A stretch of DNA of 64,000 nt, taken from positions 62,001 to 126,000 of the forward strand of contig NZ_JAHBYB010000008.1 in assembly GCF_019636155.1 (NCBI RefSeq), in the 5' to 3' direction. Positions 34,097 to 42,040 of this stretch are shown here, piece by piece; positions within the stretch are counted from its first letter, which is position 1; every line of letters begins with the position of its first letter. The notes beneath the pieces were generated by a model, which saw nothing but the letters and a program-made list of their open reading frames with translations, did no database searches and was not told the origin of the DNA. The DNA is from Brevundimonas sp. GTDB taxonomy: Bacteria; Pseudomonadota; Alphaproteobacteria; Caulobacterales; Caulobacteraceae. A program made the position numbers and the translations under genes.

Positions 34097-34397
34097 GACC
34101 TGCGCGGACGGCTGTTGCTGGGGCGCGCCGCATGACCCGAATGGGCCGCGCGGGCAAGTCTTAATGACATGCGGGCGGCGATTTCGTCCAGCGGAACGGC
34201 TGCAGGACGGCGCTTTGTCAGCCGTGCGGGGCGGCTGGACGCGGCCCGGTCGACGGAACCCCTGGCCCGCCACGAAATTACCTTTTGACATGAAGGCCTG
34301 AAGACCTCATATCGCGCGCTTCCGGCGGACCCCGTAGGTCTGTTGCTGCGCCGCTAACGCCGGGTCTGGGTTAACAATCATCAGGGGGTTACGTGAA
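34097..34397. other. 301-bp divergent intergenic region, phnC and ornithine decarboxylase
   Basis: This region contains the divergent promoters of the phn operon (minus) and the decarboxylase (plus). A sigma70-like promoter for the decarboxylase is annotated separately. TTAACAAT at 34371-34378 resembles the CtrA half-site TTAACCAT with one mismatch and lies 20 bp upstream of the TTG start. AGGACGGCGCTTTGTCA near 34203 has no recognised function. I see no open reading frame or riboswitch. Confidence 0.5.
34285..34313 (+). promoter_or_regulatory. Candidate sigma70 promoter of the decarboxylase gene
   Basis: A perfect TTGACA (34285-34290) is followed after 17 bp by CATATC (34308-34313), a weak -10 match. 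It lies about 85 bp upstream of the start codon at 34398, so the leader would be about 75 nt. TTGACA is rare by chance in this GC-rich DNA. Confidence 0.45.
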
Positions 34398-35663
34398 TTG
34401 CGCACGTACCAGCTTCCCCTGGACCTGGTCCGCGAGCGGTCTCCGGAGCGTCCTGTCGCCCTTGTGCGGCCGCGCTCCGTCTCCGTAGCGGCGCGCTGGT
34501 TCCAGGATAATCTGAAAGCCGACGTCTTCTATGCGGTGAAGGCGAACCCGTCGCGCTGGGTCATCGAGGCCCTGGTCGAGGCGGGCGTGACCGGTTTCGA
34601 CGCCGCCTCGATCGCCGAGATCGAGCTGGTGCGCTCGGTCCTGCCCGAGGCGCGCATCGCCTTCATGCACCCGGTCAAGAGCCGGGCGGCCATCACCAAG
34701 GCCTATTTCGAGCATGGAGTCCGCACCTTCGCCCTGGACTGCCAGGAAGAGCTGGCCAAGATCCTCGACGCCACGGGCGGCGCGGCCGACCTGACCTTGG
34801 TCGTGCGTATGGCCGTGTCGGCGGACGGCGCGGCCTATACGCTGTCGGGCAAGTTCGGCGTGTCGCCGGACCAGGCCCCGGCCCTGCTGCTGGCCACGCG
34901 CCAGGCGGTGCGGGACGGGCTGATGGGCGTCAGCTTCCACGTCGGTTCGCAATGCATGCGCCCGACCGCCTATCAGGCCGCCATGGCCCAGGTCGGCCGG
35001 TCGCTCAGCCGCGCCGGGGTGATCGTGGACATCGTCGATGTGGGCGGCGGCTTCCCCTCGGTCTATCCGGGCATGGTCCCGCCGGACATGAGCGAATACG
35101 CCGACGCCATTCATCGCGGCTTCAACGAGATGCCGGTGTCTGAAACCACCGAACTGTGGTGCGAGCCCGGCCGGGCTCTGGTGGCGGAATCGTCGTCGGT
35201 TCTGGCCCGGGTGGACCTGCGCAAGGGCGACGCCCTGTATCTGAACGACGGGTCGTACGGCGCCCTGTTCGATGCGACGCACAGCCGCTGGCCCTTCCCG
35301 ACCAAGCTGGTCCGGGACGGCGAACGGTCGGCCGAGCTGAAGCCCTTCCGCTTCTACGGTCCGACCTGCGACAGCATCGACCACATGCCCGGTCCGTTCT
35401 GGCTGCCGGCCGATGTGCGCGAAGGCGACTTCATCGAGATCGGCATGCTGGGCGCCTATGGCGTGGCCATGTCCACCGGCTTCAACGGCTATGGCGACCA
35501 TGAGGTCGCGGTGGTCGAGGATGCGCCGATGGCGTCGCTGTACGGCCTGGCCCCGCGCTCCATCCCGACCGTGCGCACCACGGCCGAGGAACAGGCCCGC
35601 AAGGTCGTCCGCCTGTCGCGTCCCAAGGGCAAGGCCGGCCAGCGCAAGAAGGCGCGGCGTTAG
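34398..35663 (+). CDS. Ornithine decarboxylase-like fold III PLP enzyme
   Basis: A 421-residue alanine-racemase-fold PLP decarboxylase of the ornithine/diaminopimelate/arginine decarboxylase family, expected to make putrescine from ornithine. The PLP lysine K48 is in DVFYAVKANP, the histidine stacking region is FHVGSQC, the glycine-rich phosphate loop is DVGGGFPSVYP, and CEPGRA and the active-site cysteine segment YGPTCDSID are present. The CDSID form fits ornithine decarboxylase better than DAP decarboxylase. The start is a TTG with an aggggg RBS at 34383-34388. It lies next to a DHS-like enzyme and together they suggest a polyamine route. The basic tail (RPKGKAGQRKKARR) is unusual. Confidence 0.9.
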   Translation: MRTYQLPLDLVRERSPERPVALVRPRSVSVAARWFQDNLKADVFYAVKANPSRWVIEALVEAGVTGFDAASIAEIELVRSVLPEARIAFMHPVKSRAAITKAYFEHGVRTFALDCQEELAKILDATGGAADLTLVVRMAVSADGAAYTLSGKFGVSPDQAPALLLATRQAVRDGLMGVSFHVGSQCMRPTAYQAAMAQVGRSLSRAGVIVDIVDVGGGFPSVYPGMVPPDMSEYADAIHRGFNEMPVSETTELWCEPGRALVAESSSVLARVDLRKGDALYLNDGSYGALFDATHSRWPFPTKLVRDGERSAELKPFRFYGPTCDSIDHMPGPFWLPADVREGDFIEIGMLGAYGVAMSTGFNGYGDHEVAVVEDAPMASLYGLAPRSIPTVRTTAEEQARKVVRLSRPKGKAGQRKKARR

Positions 35664-35671
35664 GACAGCTT

Positions 35672-35829
35672 CCCTCTCCCGGCGGGAGAGGGCTTGAGCC
35701 TCCGAGAGCGTAGTGATCGGTTAGGCGAAAGGGTGAGGGTTTACGGCGCCCGAAGTTTCTGACACCGGAACCCCTCATCCTCCCACCCGCTTACGCGGGC
35801 GGGTCCCTCCTTCTCCCTCTGGGAGAAGG
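35672..35829. repeat. Compound palindromic intergenic repeat
   Basis: Three hairpins lie in succession: CCCTCTCCC-GGC-GGGAGAGGG (35672-35692), CCCGC-TTAC-GCGGG (35786-35799) and CCTTCTCCC-TCT-GGGAGAAGG (35809-35829). The intervening DNA carries GGGTGAGGG and CCCCTCATCC as an imperfect inverted pair. The outer arms are related to each other. This is the look of a widespread repeat family found between genes in many proteobacteria. It fills the gap between the decarboxylase and the DHS-like gene and the first hairpin may act as a terminator. Confidence 0.8.
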
Positions 35830-35895
35830 CTCAGTCATCGCCGTCGCTCCGTCCGGCTTTTCGACGGGCGCTCACCAGTAAGGGAAACCAAACCG

Positions 35896-36948
35896 ATGAA
35901 CGCTCCCGTTCAAGCCAACACCAAGGCCGAGCTGCTCCAGAACACCGTCGAGCATGTCGACATCACGTCCTTCGACGCTCGCCCGATCATCGACAGCATG
36001 CGCAAGATGTCGTTCTCGAGCCGCGACACCGCCCGCGCCGCCGACATCTTCAACATGGCGCTGGAAGACAAGGCCTGCTCGCCCTGGCTGATCCTGGCCG
36101 GTTCGACCTCGGCCGGCGGCTGCATGCACGTCTATCGCGACATGGTGAAGCTGGGCATGATCGACGCCGTGGTCGCCACCGGCGCCAGCATCGTCGACAT
36201 GGATTTCTTCGAGGCCCTGGGCTTCAAACATTATCAGGCGGCCGGCGAGGTGGACGACAACGTCCTGCGCGACAACTACATCGACCGCATCTACGACACC
36301 TATATCGACGAGGAAGAACTCCAGGCCTGCGACCACACCATCCTGGAGATCGCCAACCGTCTGGAGCCGCGCGGCTATTCCAGCCGTGAGTTCATCTGGG
36401 AGATGGGCAAATGGCTGTCGGAAGGCAACGCCAAGAAGCCCGGTTCGCTGATCCAGACCGCCTATGAAGAAGGCGTGCCGATCTTCTGCCCAGCCTTCGT
36501 GGACTCCTCGGCCGGGTTCGGCCTGGTCAAGCACCAGAAGGAGCGCGCGGCCGCCGGCCAGCCCTATATGATGCTGGACGCCATCGCCGACTTCCGCGAA
36601 CTGACCGACATCAAGATCGCCGCGGGCGTGACCGGCCTGTTCATGGTCGGCGGCGGGGTGCCCAAGAATTTCGCCCAGGACACCGTTGTCTGCGCCGAGA
36701 TCCTGGGCGTCGAGGCCGAGATGCACCGCTATGCGGTCCAGATCACGGTCGCCGACGTGCGCGACGGCGCCTGTTCGTCGTCCACCCTGAAGGAGGCGGC
36801 GTCGTGGGGCAAGGTCCAGACCACCCACGAGCAGATGGTCTTCGCCGAGGCGACCACCGTCGTGCCGTTGATCGGCTCGGACGCCTATCACCGCGGCGCC
36901 TGGAAGGCCCGCGAGAAGCGCCGCTGGGCCAAGCTGTTCGGGAAATAA
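35896..36948 (+). CDS. Deoxyhypusine synthase-like protein (probable homospermidine synthase)
   Basis: A 350-residue protein of the deoxyhypusine synthase superfamily. Bacteria lack eIF5A, so bacterial members are thought to use spermidine or putrescine as acceptor and form polyamines such as homospermidine. The catalytic lysine is K306 in AASWGKVQTT, matching the SWGK site of human DHS. The NAD-binding segment VGGGVPKNFAQDT is at about 251-263, with further family blocks ILAGSTSAGGCM and VATGASIVDMD near the N-terminus. The length is normal. The gene follows ornithine decarboxylase, which would supply putrescine. The exact product cannot be settled from sequence. Confidence 0.88.
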   Translation: MNAPVQANTKAELLQNTVEHVDITSFDARPIIDSMRKMSFSSRDTARAADIFNMALEDKACSPWLILAGSTSAGGCMHVYRDMVKLGMIDAVVATGASIVDMDFFEALGFKHYQAAGEVDDNVLRDNYIDRIYDTYIDEEELQACDHTILEIANRLEPRGYSSREFIWEMGKWLSEGNAKKPGSLIQTAYEEGVPIFCPAFVDSSAGFGLVKHQKERAAAGQPYMMLDAIADFRELTDIKIAAGVTGLFMVGGGVPKNFAQDTVVCAEILGVEAEMHRYAVQITVADVRDGACSSSTLKEAASWGKVQTTHEQMVFAEATTVVPLIGSDAYHRGAWKAREKRRWAKLFGK

Positions 36949-36959
36949 GGATCATGGCA

Positions 36960-36985
36960 GGGGCGCTCGAAAGGGCGCCCCTTCT
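36960..36985 (+). terminator. Intrinsic terminator of the DHS-like gene
   Basis: GGGGCGC (36960-36966) pairs with GCGCCCC (36975-36981) around an 8-base loop (TCGAAAGG), followed by TTCT. It lies 12 bp after the stop codon of the DHS-like gene. The T tract is short, so efficiency is uncertain. Confidence 0.6.
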
Positions 36986-37042
36986 GCTTGGCGGGAACCT
37001 CAGGCGCGCCGGGCGGCTTTCATCGGATGAAGGAGCCGCATC

Positions 37043-37384
37043 ATGACCGACCACCACCTGGCCGAAGACGCTCGCGAAGCCGACGAGACCGGCGAACGCC
37101 CGGACCTGGGCCGCAAGTCCGACGCCCTGATCGACGCGCTCAGCGGAACGGACTCCGGCTCGGACACCCGCGCCGGCTCGCTGCAGGGCGGGGCGGCCAC
37201 CGGCTCGGACCGCGATCCGGACCAGGAGGCGGTCAACGCGGCCCTGGCCGGCGAAGGCATGGATACGCCCGACGGCCTGACCGGTCCCGCCGGAGACCCG
37301 GCCGAGGGCAAGACCAGTCTCAAGACCAACGACAAGGCCGATCCCAAGACCCCCGGCGACGACGTCGACGCCGCCACCGGCTGA
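37043..37384 (+). CDS. Small acidic disordered protein
   Basis: A 113-residue protein made mainly of aspartate, glutamate, glycine, threonine, alanine and serine, with no hydrophobic core, no signal peptide and no cysteine. It contains short acidic clusters (EDAREADETGE, DRDPDQE) and ends in DPKTPGDDVDAATG. It is likely intrinsically disordered, such as a stress or hydrophilin-like protein; this is inference from composition. The GC-rich third positions support coding, and GGAGCC precedes the ATG. It lies 94 bp after the DHS-like gene with a terminator between, so it is probably transcribed alone. Confidence 0.65.
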   Translation: MTDHHLAEDAREADETGERPDLGRKSDALIDALSGTDSGSDTRAGSLQGGAATGSDRDPDQEAVNAALAGEGMDTPDGLTGPAGDPAEGKTSLKTNDKADPKTPGDDVDAATG

Positions 37385-37479
37385 GGCGCGACGCCGCCGT
37401 CATTCGGCCCAGCTTCGCCTTGCCCGCGCCACAGGCTTGCGCCACCCTCGCGCCTGTCGATTTCGTGAGGATGTTTCGC

Positions 37480-37983
37480 ATGATCCGCCGTCTGTTGGCC
37501 GCCGGTTTCGTGGCGGTGTTGATCTCGTCGTCCCTGGCCGCCTGCGATGGCGCGCCCCGGGCCGAGTCGGAAACGACGGCTCCTCCTCCTCCGGCCCCCG
37601 CGGCCCCCGCGGTCGAGGCGAACGCCGCCGCGGTCGCGACGCCGGCCGCCGTACCTCAGCCTCCCGCCGCGAACGGCGCCCCGGCCTTCGCCGTCCTCTA
37701 TCCGGGCGCGCGGGTCGCCCAGACCTCCAGCGTGAGCGCCTCGGGCCCCGCCGGCCCGGGCGGGATGAGCAGTTTCACTGTCGCGGCGGAACCGGCCGAG
37801 GTCATCGCCTTCTATCGCCAGCAGGCCGACGCGGCGGGCCTGGCCTCGGTCATGGCCATGGATCAGGGCGGGTCGCGCGCCTATGGCGCCGCCGGACCGT
37901 CGGACGCCCAGCTTCAGGTCGTGGCCTCGCCCCAGGATGGCGGCGGATCGACTGTTCTGCTGACCTGGAGCGCCGGCCGGTGA
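37480..37983 (+). CDS. Hypothetical lipoprotein
   Basis: A 167-residue lipoprotein: MIRRLLAAGFVAVLISSSLAAC ends in a lipobox with cysteine 22. A long proline/alanine-rich linker (about 30-70) is followed by a compact domain with FAVLYPGARV, SSFTVAAEPAEVIAFYRQQADAAG and STVLLTWSAGR. The domain pattern resembles small secreted proteins that appear beside envelope genes, but I cannot name it. I chose the ATG at 37480 because GTGAGG lies 9 bp upstream; an in-frame ATG at 37471 sits too close to that RBS. It is first in a three-gene overlapping unit with the pseudo-phosphatase and the beta-helix protein. Confidence 0.75.
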   Translation: MIRRLLAAGFVAVLISSSLAACDGAPRAESETTAPPPPAPAAPAVEANAAAVATPAAVPQPPAANGAPAFAVLYPGARVAQTSSVSASGPAGPGGMSSFTVAAEPAEVIAFYRQQADAAGLASVMAMDQGGSRAYGAAGPSDAQLQVVASPQDGGGSTVLLTWSAGR

Positions 37984-38789
37984 GGCCAGGCGCCGTCCTG
38001 GCGGCGGCGTCCCTGGTCGGTGCGGCGGTCCTGACGGCCTGCATCACGGCGCCCGAGCCGCGCCGGCCCGCCGCCCAGGGCTATGTCGAGATGGAGACGA
38101 TCCGGGCCCTGGCCGCCGATCTTCCGGCGCCGCCCGTCGCCGGCTCTCCGGGCGATCTGGCCGACCGCGAGGCTTCGGACGCCCTGAAACGATGGGAGGA
38201 TACGGATCGCTGGCTTCTGGCCGGCGCCCAGGCCGAACTGCGGCCGCCCCTGGCCCTGCAGCATTTCGACTGCGCCCTGGGCGTCCGCACCGCCGACGCC
38301 GAAGTTCCTGCCTTGAAGCGGCTGGCCGAACGGGTGATGCGCGATGCCGTGACCCTGGCCGAGGCCGCCGATCGTTTTCAGCGCCCGCGTCCGGTCGTCG
38401 AGGATCCCCAGCGCCGCGCCTGCATCCGGCTGGACCCGGCCACGCGGGCGCGATCCGCCTGGCCGGCGCGCCCGGCCCTGTATGGCGCGGCCTATGCGGA
38501 GGCCCTGGCGCTGGCGGCGCCGGATCGGGCCGAGGCGGTGCGGGCCATCGGCCGCGCCATCGGCGACAGCGCCGCCGTCTGCGCCCTGAACCGGCCTGCC
38601 GACGTCGCGGCGGGCGCGGCCCTGGGCCAGGCCCTGGCCGCCGAACAGGCTCAGGTGGCCGACTATCGCGCCGACGCGTCCGCCGCCGGGGCCGAGATCG
38701 CCGCCCTGAGGGCCGGCGGCCGCACCCATCCGGGCTGCGCCGCCGAACGTCGCGCCCTGGCCCAGCCCGTGGCGGGGGACGGGCGATGA
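37980..38789 (+). CDS. Degenerate PhoN-type (class A) acid phosphatase
   Basis: A 269-residue lipoprotein (ALTAC lipobox, cysteine 21) with the fold pattern of class A non-specific acid phosphatases in the PAP2 superfamily. The first motif survives as DRFQRPRP (131-138). The second motif, normally PSGH, reads ARPALYGAAYAEAL (163-175), with no serine-glycine-histidine. The third, normally SRxxxxHxxxD, reads SAAVCALNRPAD (197-208), losing the arginine and histidine and keeping only the aspartate. Catalysis as known for the family should be lost. It starts with a GTG overlapping the lipoprotein stop (GTGA) and ends overlapping the next start. The frame is intact, so it may be a retained pseudoenzyme, perhaps phosphate- or ligand-binding. 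Confidence 0.7.
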   Translation: MRPGAVLAAASLVGAAVLTACITAPEPRRPAAQGYVEMETIRALAADLPAPPVAGSPGDLADREASDALKRWEDTDRWLLAGAQAELRPPLALQHFDCALGVRTADAEVPALKRLAERVMRDAVTLAEAADRFQRPRPVVEDPQRRACIRLDPATRARSAWPARPALYGAAYAEALALAAPDRAEAVRAIGRAIGDSAAVCALNRPADVAAGAALGQALAAEQAQVADYRADASAAGAEIAALRAGGRTHPGCAAERRALAQPVAGDGR

Positions 38790-39778
38790 TGGGGCTGCTG
38801 GCTCTGCTGCTGGTCCAGGCCGCCGGGGCGACGGAACAGGCGGCCGCTCGGCCGTGTTCGGCCGCCCAGATCGCCGAGATGACCGCGCCGGCGGAAACGC
38901 CCTATCGCCTGACCTGCCGCGCCGTCCTTACGCCCGTGACCCAGGTCCGCCGCCGCATCCTGATCGAGGGGGCCGAAGCGTCGGGCGCCGGGATCGACTG
39001 TCGCGGCGGCGCGCTGGGCGTGCCGGGCGCGGCGACCACCACGGCGACCCCGACCGTCTTCATCGCCTCGCGCCGCGAGGGCGAGGGCTGGAGCCGGCCG
39101 GCGGACATCCGCCTGGAGAATTGCATCCTCCATGGGGCGGTGAGGATCTGGGGCATGGGGGCGGGGGGTTCGATGCGCGACCTGCTGGCCTCGTCGCGCA
39201 CGGCGGGCCATACCGCCGCCGCCCAGGCGGCCGCCCCGACGCGGATCACCCTGAGCGACCTGACCTTCGCCGCCACCGGCTCGATCCCCCTCTATGTCGG
39301 GCCGGGGGTGACCGGGGTGATGGTCGAACGGCCGCGCTTCACCGGGCGATCAGTATCAACCGCCGTCTATCTGGATGCCGAGAGCGCGGACAACGCCATC
39401 ATCGACGGCGTCTTCGACATCCGCACCGGGCGCGAACAGATCGCCGTGGACGGCTCGGCGCGCAACCGCATCACCGGCAACCGCTTCGCCTTGCATTCTG
39501 GCGTCTTGAGAAGCCGGGGCGGGGTCTTCCTCTACCGCAACTGCGGCGAGGACGGGGTGATCCGCCACCAGACCCCGTCCGACAACCGGATCACCGACAA
39601 TGTCTTCACCGGCGCCCACTGGCTGTGGCCGCGCGCCGTGGTGGTCGGCGCGCGGGAGGGAAACCGCCGCTACTGCCGCGACGACGCCGGCTGGCCGTTC
39701 GGGTCCAGCTTGGACGACGGCGACCACGCCACGGGCAATGAGGTGGCGCGGAACACGGTGCGGCGCTTCGGCGGCTGA
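38786..39778 (+). CDS. Secreted right-handed beta-helix protein
   Basis: A 330-residue protein with a short signal peptide (MMGLLALLLVQAAGA) and a repetitive region (about 90-300) of short beta strands with N-x-I/V-x-x-N-x-F ladders. Examples are NAIIDGVFDIRTG, NRITGNRFALHSG and NRITDNVFTGAHW. This is the pattern of parallel beta-helix (NosD/pectate-lyase-like) proteins. Several cysteines (SAAQ domain, RLTCRAVL, DCRGG, NCILHG, RNCGED) may form disulfides. The start overlaps the end of the pseudo-phosphatase by 4 bp (ATGA at 38786). No catalytic motif of polysaccharide lyases is evident. It is probably an extracytoplasmic carbohydrate- or surface-associated protein. Confidence 0.7.
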   Translation: MMGLLALLLVQAAGATEQAAARPCSAAQIAEMTAPAETPYRLTCRAVLTPVTQVRRRILIEGAEASGAGIDCRGGALGVPGAATTTATPTVFIASRREGEGWSRPADIRLENCILHGAVRIWGMGAGGSMRDLLASSRTAGHTAAAQAAAPTRITLSDLTFAATGSIPLYVGPGVTGVMVERPRFTGRSVSTAVYLDAESADNAIIDGVFDIRTGREQIAVDGSARNRITGNRFALHSGVLRSRGGVFLYRNCGEDGVIRHQTPSDNRITDNVFTGAHWLWPRAVVVGAREGNRRYCRDDAGWPFGSSLDDGDHATGNEVARNTVRRFGG

Positions 39779-39788
39779 CCGCGCGGTC

Positions 39789-40673
39789 CTACATCTTGGG
39801 AATCGGATTGGTGCGCGGGTCGGGGCCGTTGGTCACCACCCGGTCGCGGTCCGACAGGTCCTTGACCACCTTGACGTCGGCGAAGCCCGCCTCATTGAAC
39901 AGGGCGCTGACGGCCGGTCCCTGGTCCCAGCCGATCTCGACGGCGAAGACGCCGCCGGGCTTCATCACACGCCGGATTTCCGGGACCAGGTCGCGATAGG
40001 CCTGCAGCCCGTCGGGGCCCCCATCCAGGGCCAGGTGGGGGTCGTGGTCGCGCACCTCCGGGTCCAGGCCTGGGATGTCGGCGCTGGGGATATAGGGCGG
40101 GTTGGACACCACCAGGTCGAAACTGTGGTCCGCCAGACCGGCGGCCCATTCAGTGCGCAGGAAGTCGCAGCGTTCCCCCAGCCCCAGGTTGGCGGCGTTC
40201 TCGCGCGCGACCGCCAGGGCCTCGGTCGAGATGTCCGTGCCCAGGCCCCGCGCCCCGGCGCGCTCGGCCAGGATGGCCAGGAGGATGGCTCCCGATCCCG
40301 TGCCCAGGTCCAGCACGCTGAATGCCTCGTGCGGGGCGTAGTGCAGCAGGGCGACATCCAGGATGGCCTCGGTGTCCGGCCGGGGGCAGAGCACGTCCGG
40401 GGTGACGTTCAGCATGATCTTCCAGAAGCCCTTGCGGCCCAGGATACGTGAGGTCGGCTCGCGCCTCAGCCGCCGCTCGACATAGGCGTCCAGCGTGGCC
40501 TGCTGGTCGTCGGCGACGGTCCGATAGGGATCGGTCAGGATGTCGGTTCGGCTGGCGCCGGTCGCGGCTTCCAGCAGCAGGCGCGCGTCGATGGACGGGC
40601 TGTCGATGCGGCCGGCCTTCAGCCGGGCCTGGGCCGCCTTCCAGGCGGTCAGCAGAGTGGTCGGTTCGGTCAT
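39789..40673 (-). CDS. prmC: Peptide chain release factor N5-glutamine methyltransferase PrmC
   Basis: A 294-residue SAM-dependent methyltransferase that modifies the GGQ glutamine of release factors RF1 and RF2. Family motifs are RILGRKGFWKIMLNVTPDVLCPRPDTE (substrate region; key residues RPDTE), the SAM loop VLDLGTGSGAILLAIL near 116-131, and the catalytic NPPYIP in VVSNPPYIPSADI. The helical N-terminal domain has the usual form. I chose the ATG at 40671-40673; the open frame upstream is not coding-like. In many alphaproteobacteria it follows prfA; here prfA is not adjacent. It converges with the beta-helix gene, leaving 10 bp. Confidence 0.93.
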   Translation of the reverse strand: MTEPTTLLTAWKAAQARLKAGRIDSPSIDARLLLEAATGASRTDILTDPYRTVADDQQATLDAYVERRLRREPTSRILGRKGFWKIMLNVTPDVLCPRPDTEAILDVALLHYAPHEAFSVLDLGTGSGAILLAILAERAGARGLGTDISTEALAVARENAANLGLGERCDFLRTEWAAGLADHSFDLVVSNPPYIPSADIPGLDPEVRDHDPHLALDGGPDGLQAYRDLVPEIRRVMKPGGVFAVEIGWDQGPAVSALFNEAGFADVKVVKDLSDRDRVVTNGPDPRTNPIPKM

Positions 40674-40744
40674 GGGGGCGACTTGGCGCGGCGGTGGCGG
40701 GATTTCAAGCGGAACGCGCGCCAGGCTTGACCGTTCAGCAGCGG

Positions 40745-41974
40745 ATGAAGGGGCGTATCCTGCACAAGACATCCTCCGGCGCCCTGGGCGCCTGGGCCTG
40801 GCTCGGGGCCGTGTTTGGCGGGCTGGCGGCCGGCGCCGGCGCGGCGCACCTGGCCTATCGCTATGGCCACACCGTTGGGCTGGAGCTGCGACGCGAACGG
40901 CCCGCCCCCTTGCCGCCGGCCGCGCCGACGCCCGAGGATTTCGACGCCCAGGAGCCCGGCCGGGGCCGGATGGCGACCCGACCCGAACACATCCCGCGCA
41001 AGGGCTGGACCGATATCCTGTGGCGTTGGGGGGGCAGCTATTTCGGCGATCGGGTGGGATTCGTCGCGGGGGGCGTGACCTTCTTCGTCATGCTGTCCCT
41101 GTTCCCGACCCTGGCCGTCCTGGTCACCATCTACGGGCTGTTCGCCGACCCAAGCGACGCGGTCTCGCGGCTGTATTTCCTCTACAGCGTCCTGCCTCCG
41201 GGGGTGGCTGAGTTCATCGGCGGGGAGATGCAGCGCCTGGCCCAGAACTCGACCGGCGTCCTGACCTTCACCCTGGTCTGGACCCTGTTGCTGTCGCTGT
41301 GGACCGCGAACGGGGCGGTCAAGATGCTGTTCTACGGCCTGAACGTCGCCTACCACGAGGTCGAGCGGCGCAATCTGGTCCGATACAATCTGCTGTGCAT
41401 GGGCTTTACCCTCTCCGGCCTGGCGGCCGTGCTGATTTCCGCCGCCCTGGTGGTCGGGGCGCCCCTGGCCCTGCACCTGCTTGGGTTCGAGGCGCGATGG
41501 GGGCATCTGGCGCCCCTGCGGTGGCCGGTTCTGCTGCTGGTCTATGGGGCGGCCCTGACCCTGGCCTATCGGTTCGGACCGTGCCGGGCGCGGGCGCGCT
41601 GGCGCTGGCTGACCCCCGGCGCCATCCTGGCGGCCCTGCTCAGCGTCGGTCTGTCCCTGGCCTTCAGCTGGTATCTGCAGACCTTCGTGCGGACCGCCTC
41701 CTACGGGCCCCTGGCGGCCATGATGGGCTTCCTGCTCTGGACCTGGCTGTCGGTGCAGATCGTCCTGATGGGCGCCGAGCTGAACGCCGAGATCGAGCAT
41801 CAGACGGCGGTCGACACCACCACCGGCCAGGCACAACCCATGGGAGAGCGCGGCGCCGTGGTGGCCGACACGGTGGGGCCGCGCCGCGGATCGCCCGCCG
41901 CCCTGGCCTTCACCCTGAAACATGCGGAAGCGCTTTCGGACCGGCTGCTTCGGCGGCGGCGAAAGGCGTCGTGA
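40745..41974 (+). CDS. YihY/BrkB family inner membrane protein
   Basis: A 409-residue polytopic membrane protein of the YihY/BrkB family. The N-terminal region has one helix (about 12-35) and a proline-rich cytoplasmic segment (52-85); the core has about six helices between 110 and 360. Family blocks include GGVTFFVMLSLFPTLAVLVTIYGLF, TFTLVWTLLLSLWTANGAVK and SYGPLAAMMGFLLWTW with VLMGAELNAE. The family is sometimes called ribonuclease BN by old error and is of unknown function, possibly transport. A C-terminal basic tail (DRLLRRRRKAS) follows. The extra N-terminal helix is not present in all members. Confidence 0.88.
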   Translation: MKGRILHKTSSGALGAWAWLGAVFGGLAAGAGAAHLAYRYGHTVGLELRRERPAPLPPAAPTPEDFDAQEPGRGRMATRPEHIPRKGWTDILWRWGGSYFGDRVGFVAGGVTFFVMLSLFPTLAVLVTIYGLFADPSDAVSRLYFLYSVLPPGVAEFIGGEMQRLAQNSTGVLTFTLVWTLLLSLWTANGAVKMLFYGLNVAYHEVERRNLVRYNLLCMGFTLSGLAAVLISAALVVGAPLALHLLGFEARWGHLAPLRWPVLLLVYGAALTLAYRFGPCRARARWRWLTPGAILAALLSVGLSLAFSWYLQTFVRTASYGPLAAMMGFLLWTWLSVQIVLMGAELNAEIEHQTAVDTTTGQAQPMGERGAVVADTVGPRRGSPAALAFTLKHAEALSDRLLRRRRKAS

Positions 41975-42040
41975 CCGGCCAAACCATGCCTTAAGGAAAA
42001 ACAACCCATAGTTGCTTCACGAAGCCTCGTGGAGCGGGTG

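Noticed and set aside
34097-34200. Possible Pho box upstream of phnC
   Set aside because: ATGTCAT near 34170 (minus strand) matches one half of the expected repeat, but the second half at the proper spacing does not match.
36948-37042. Small gene between the DHS-like gene and the acidic protein
   Set aside because: The region holds a terminator and the RBS of the next gene. The open frame from 36988 is out of frame with both and lacks protein-like composition.
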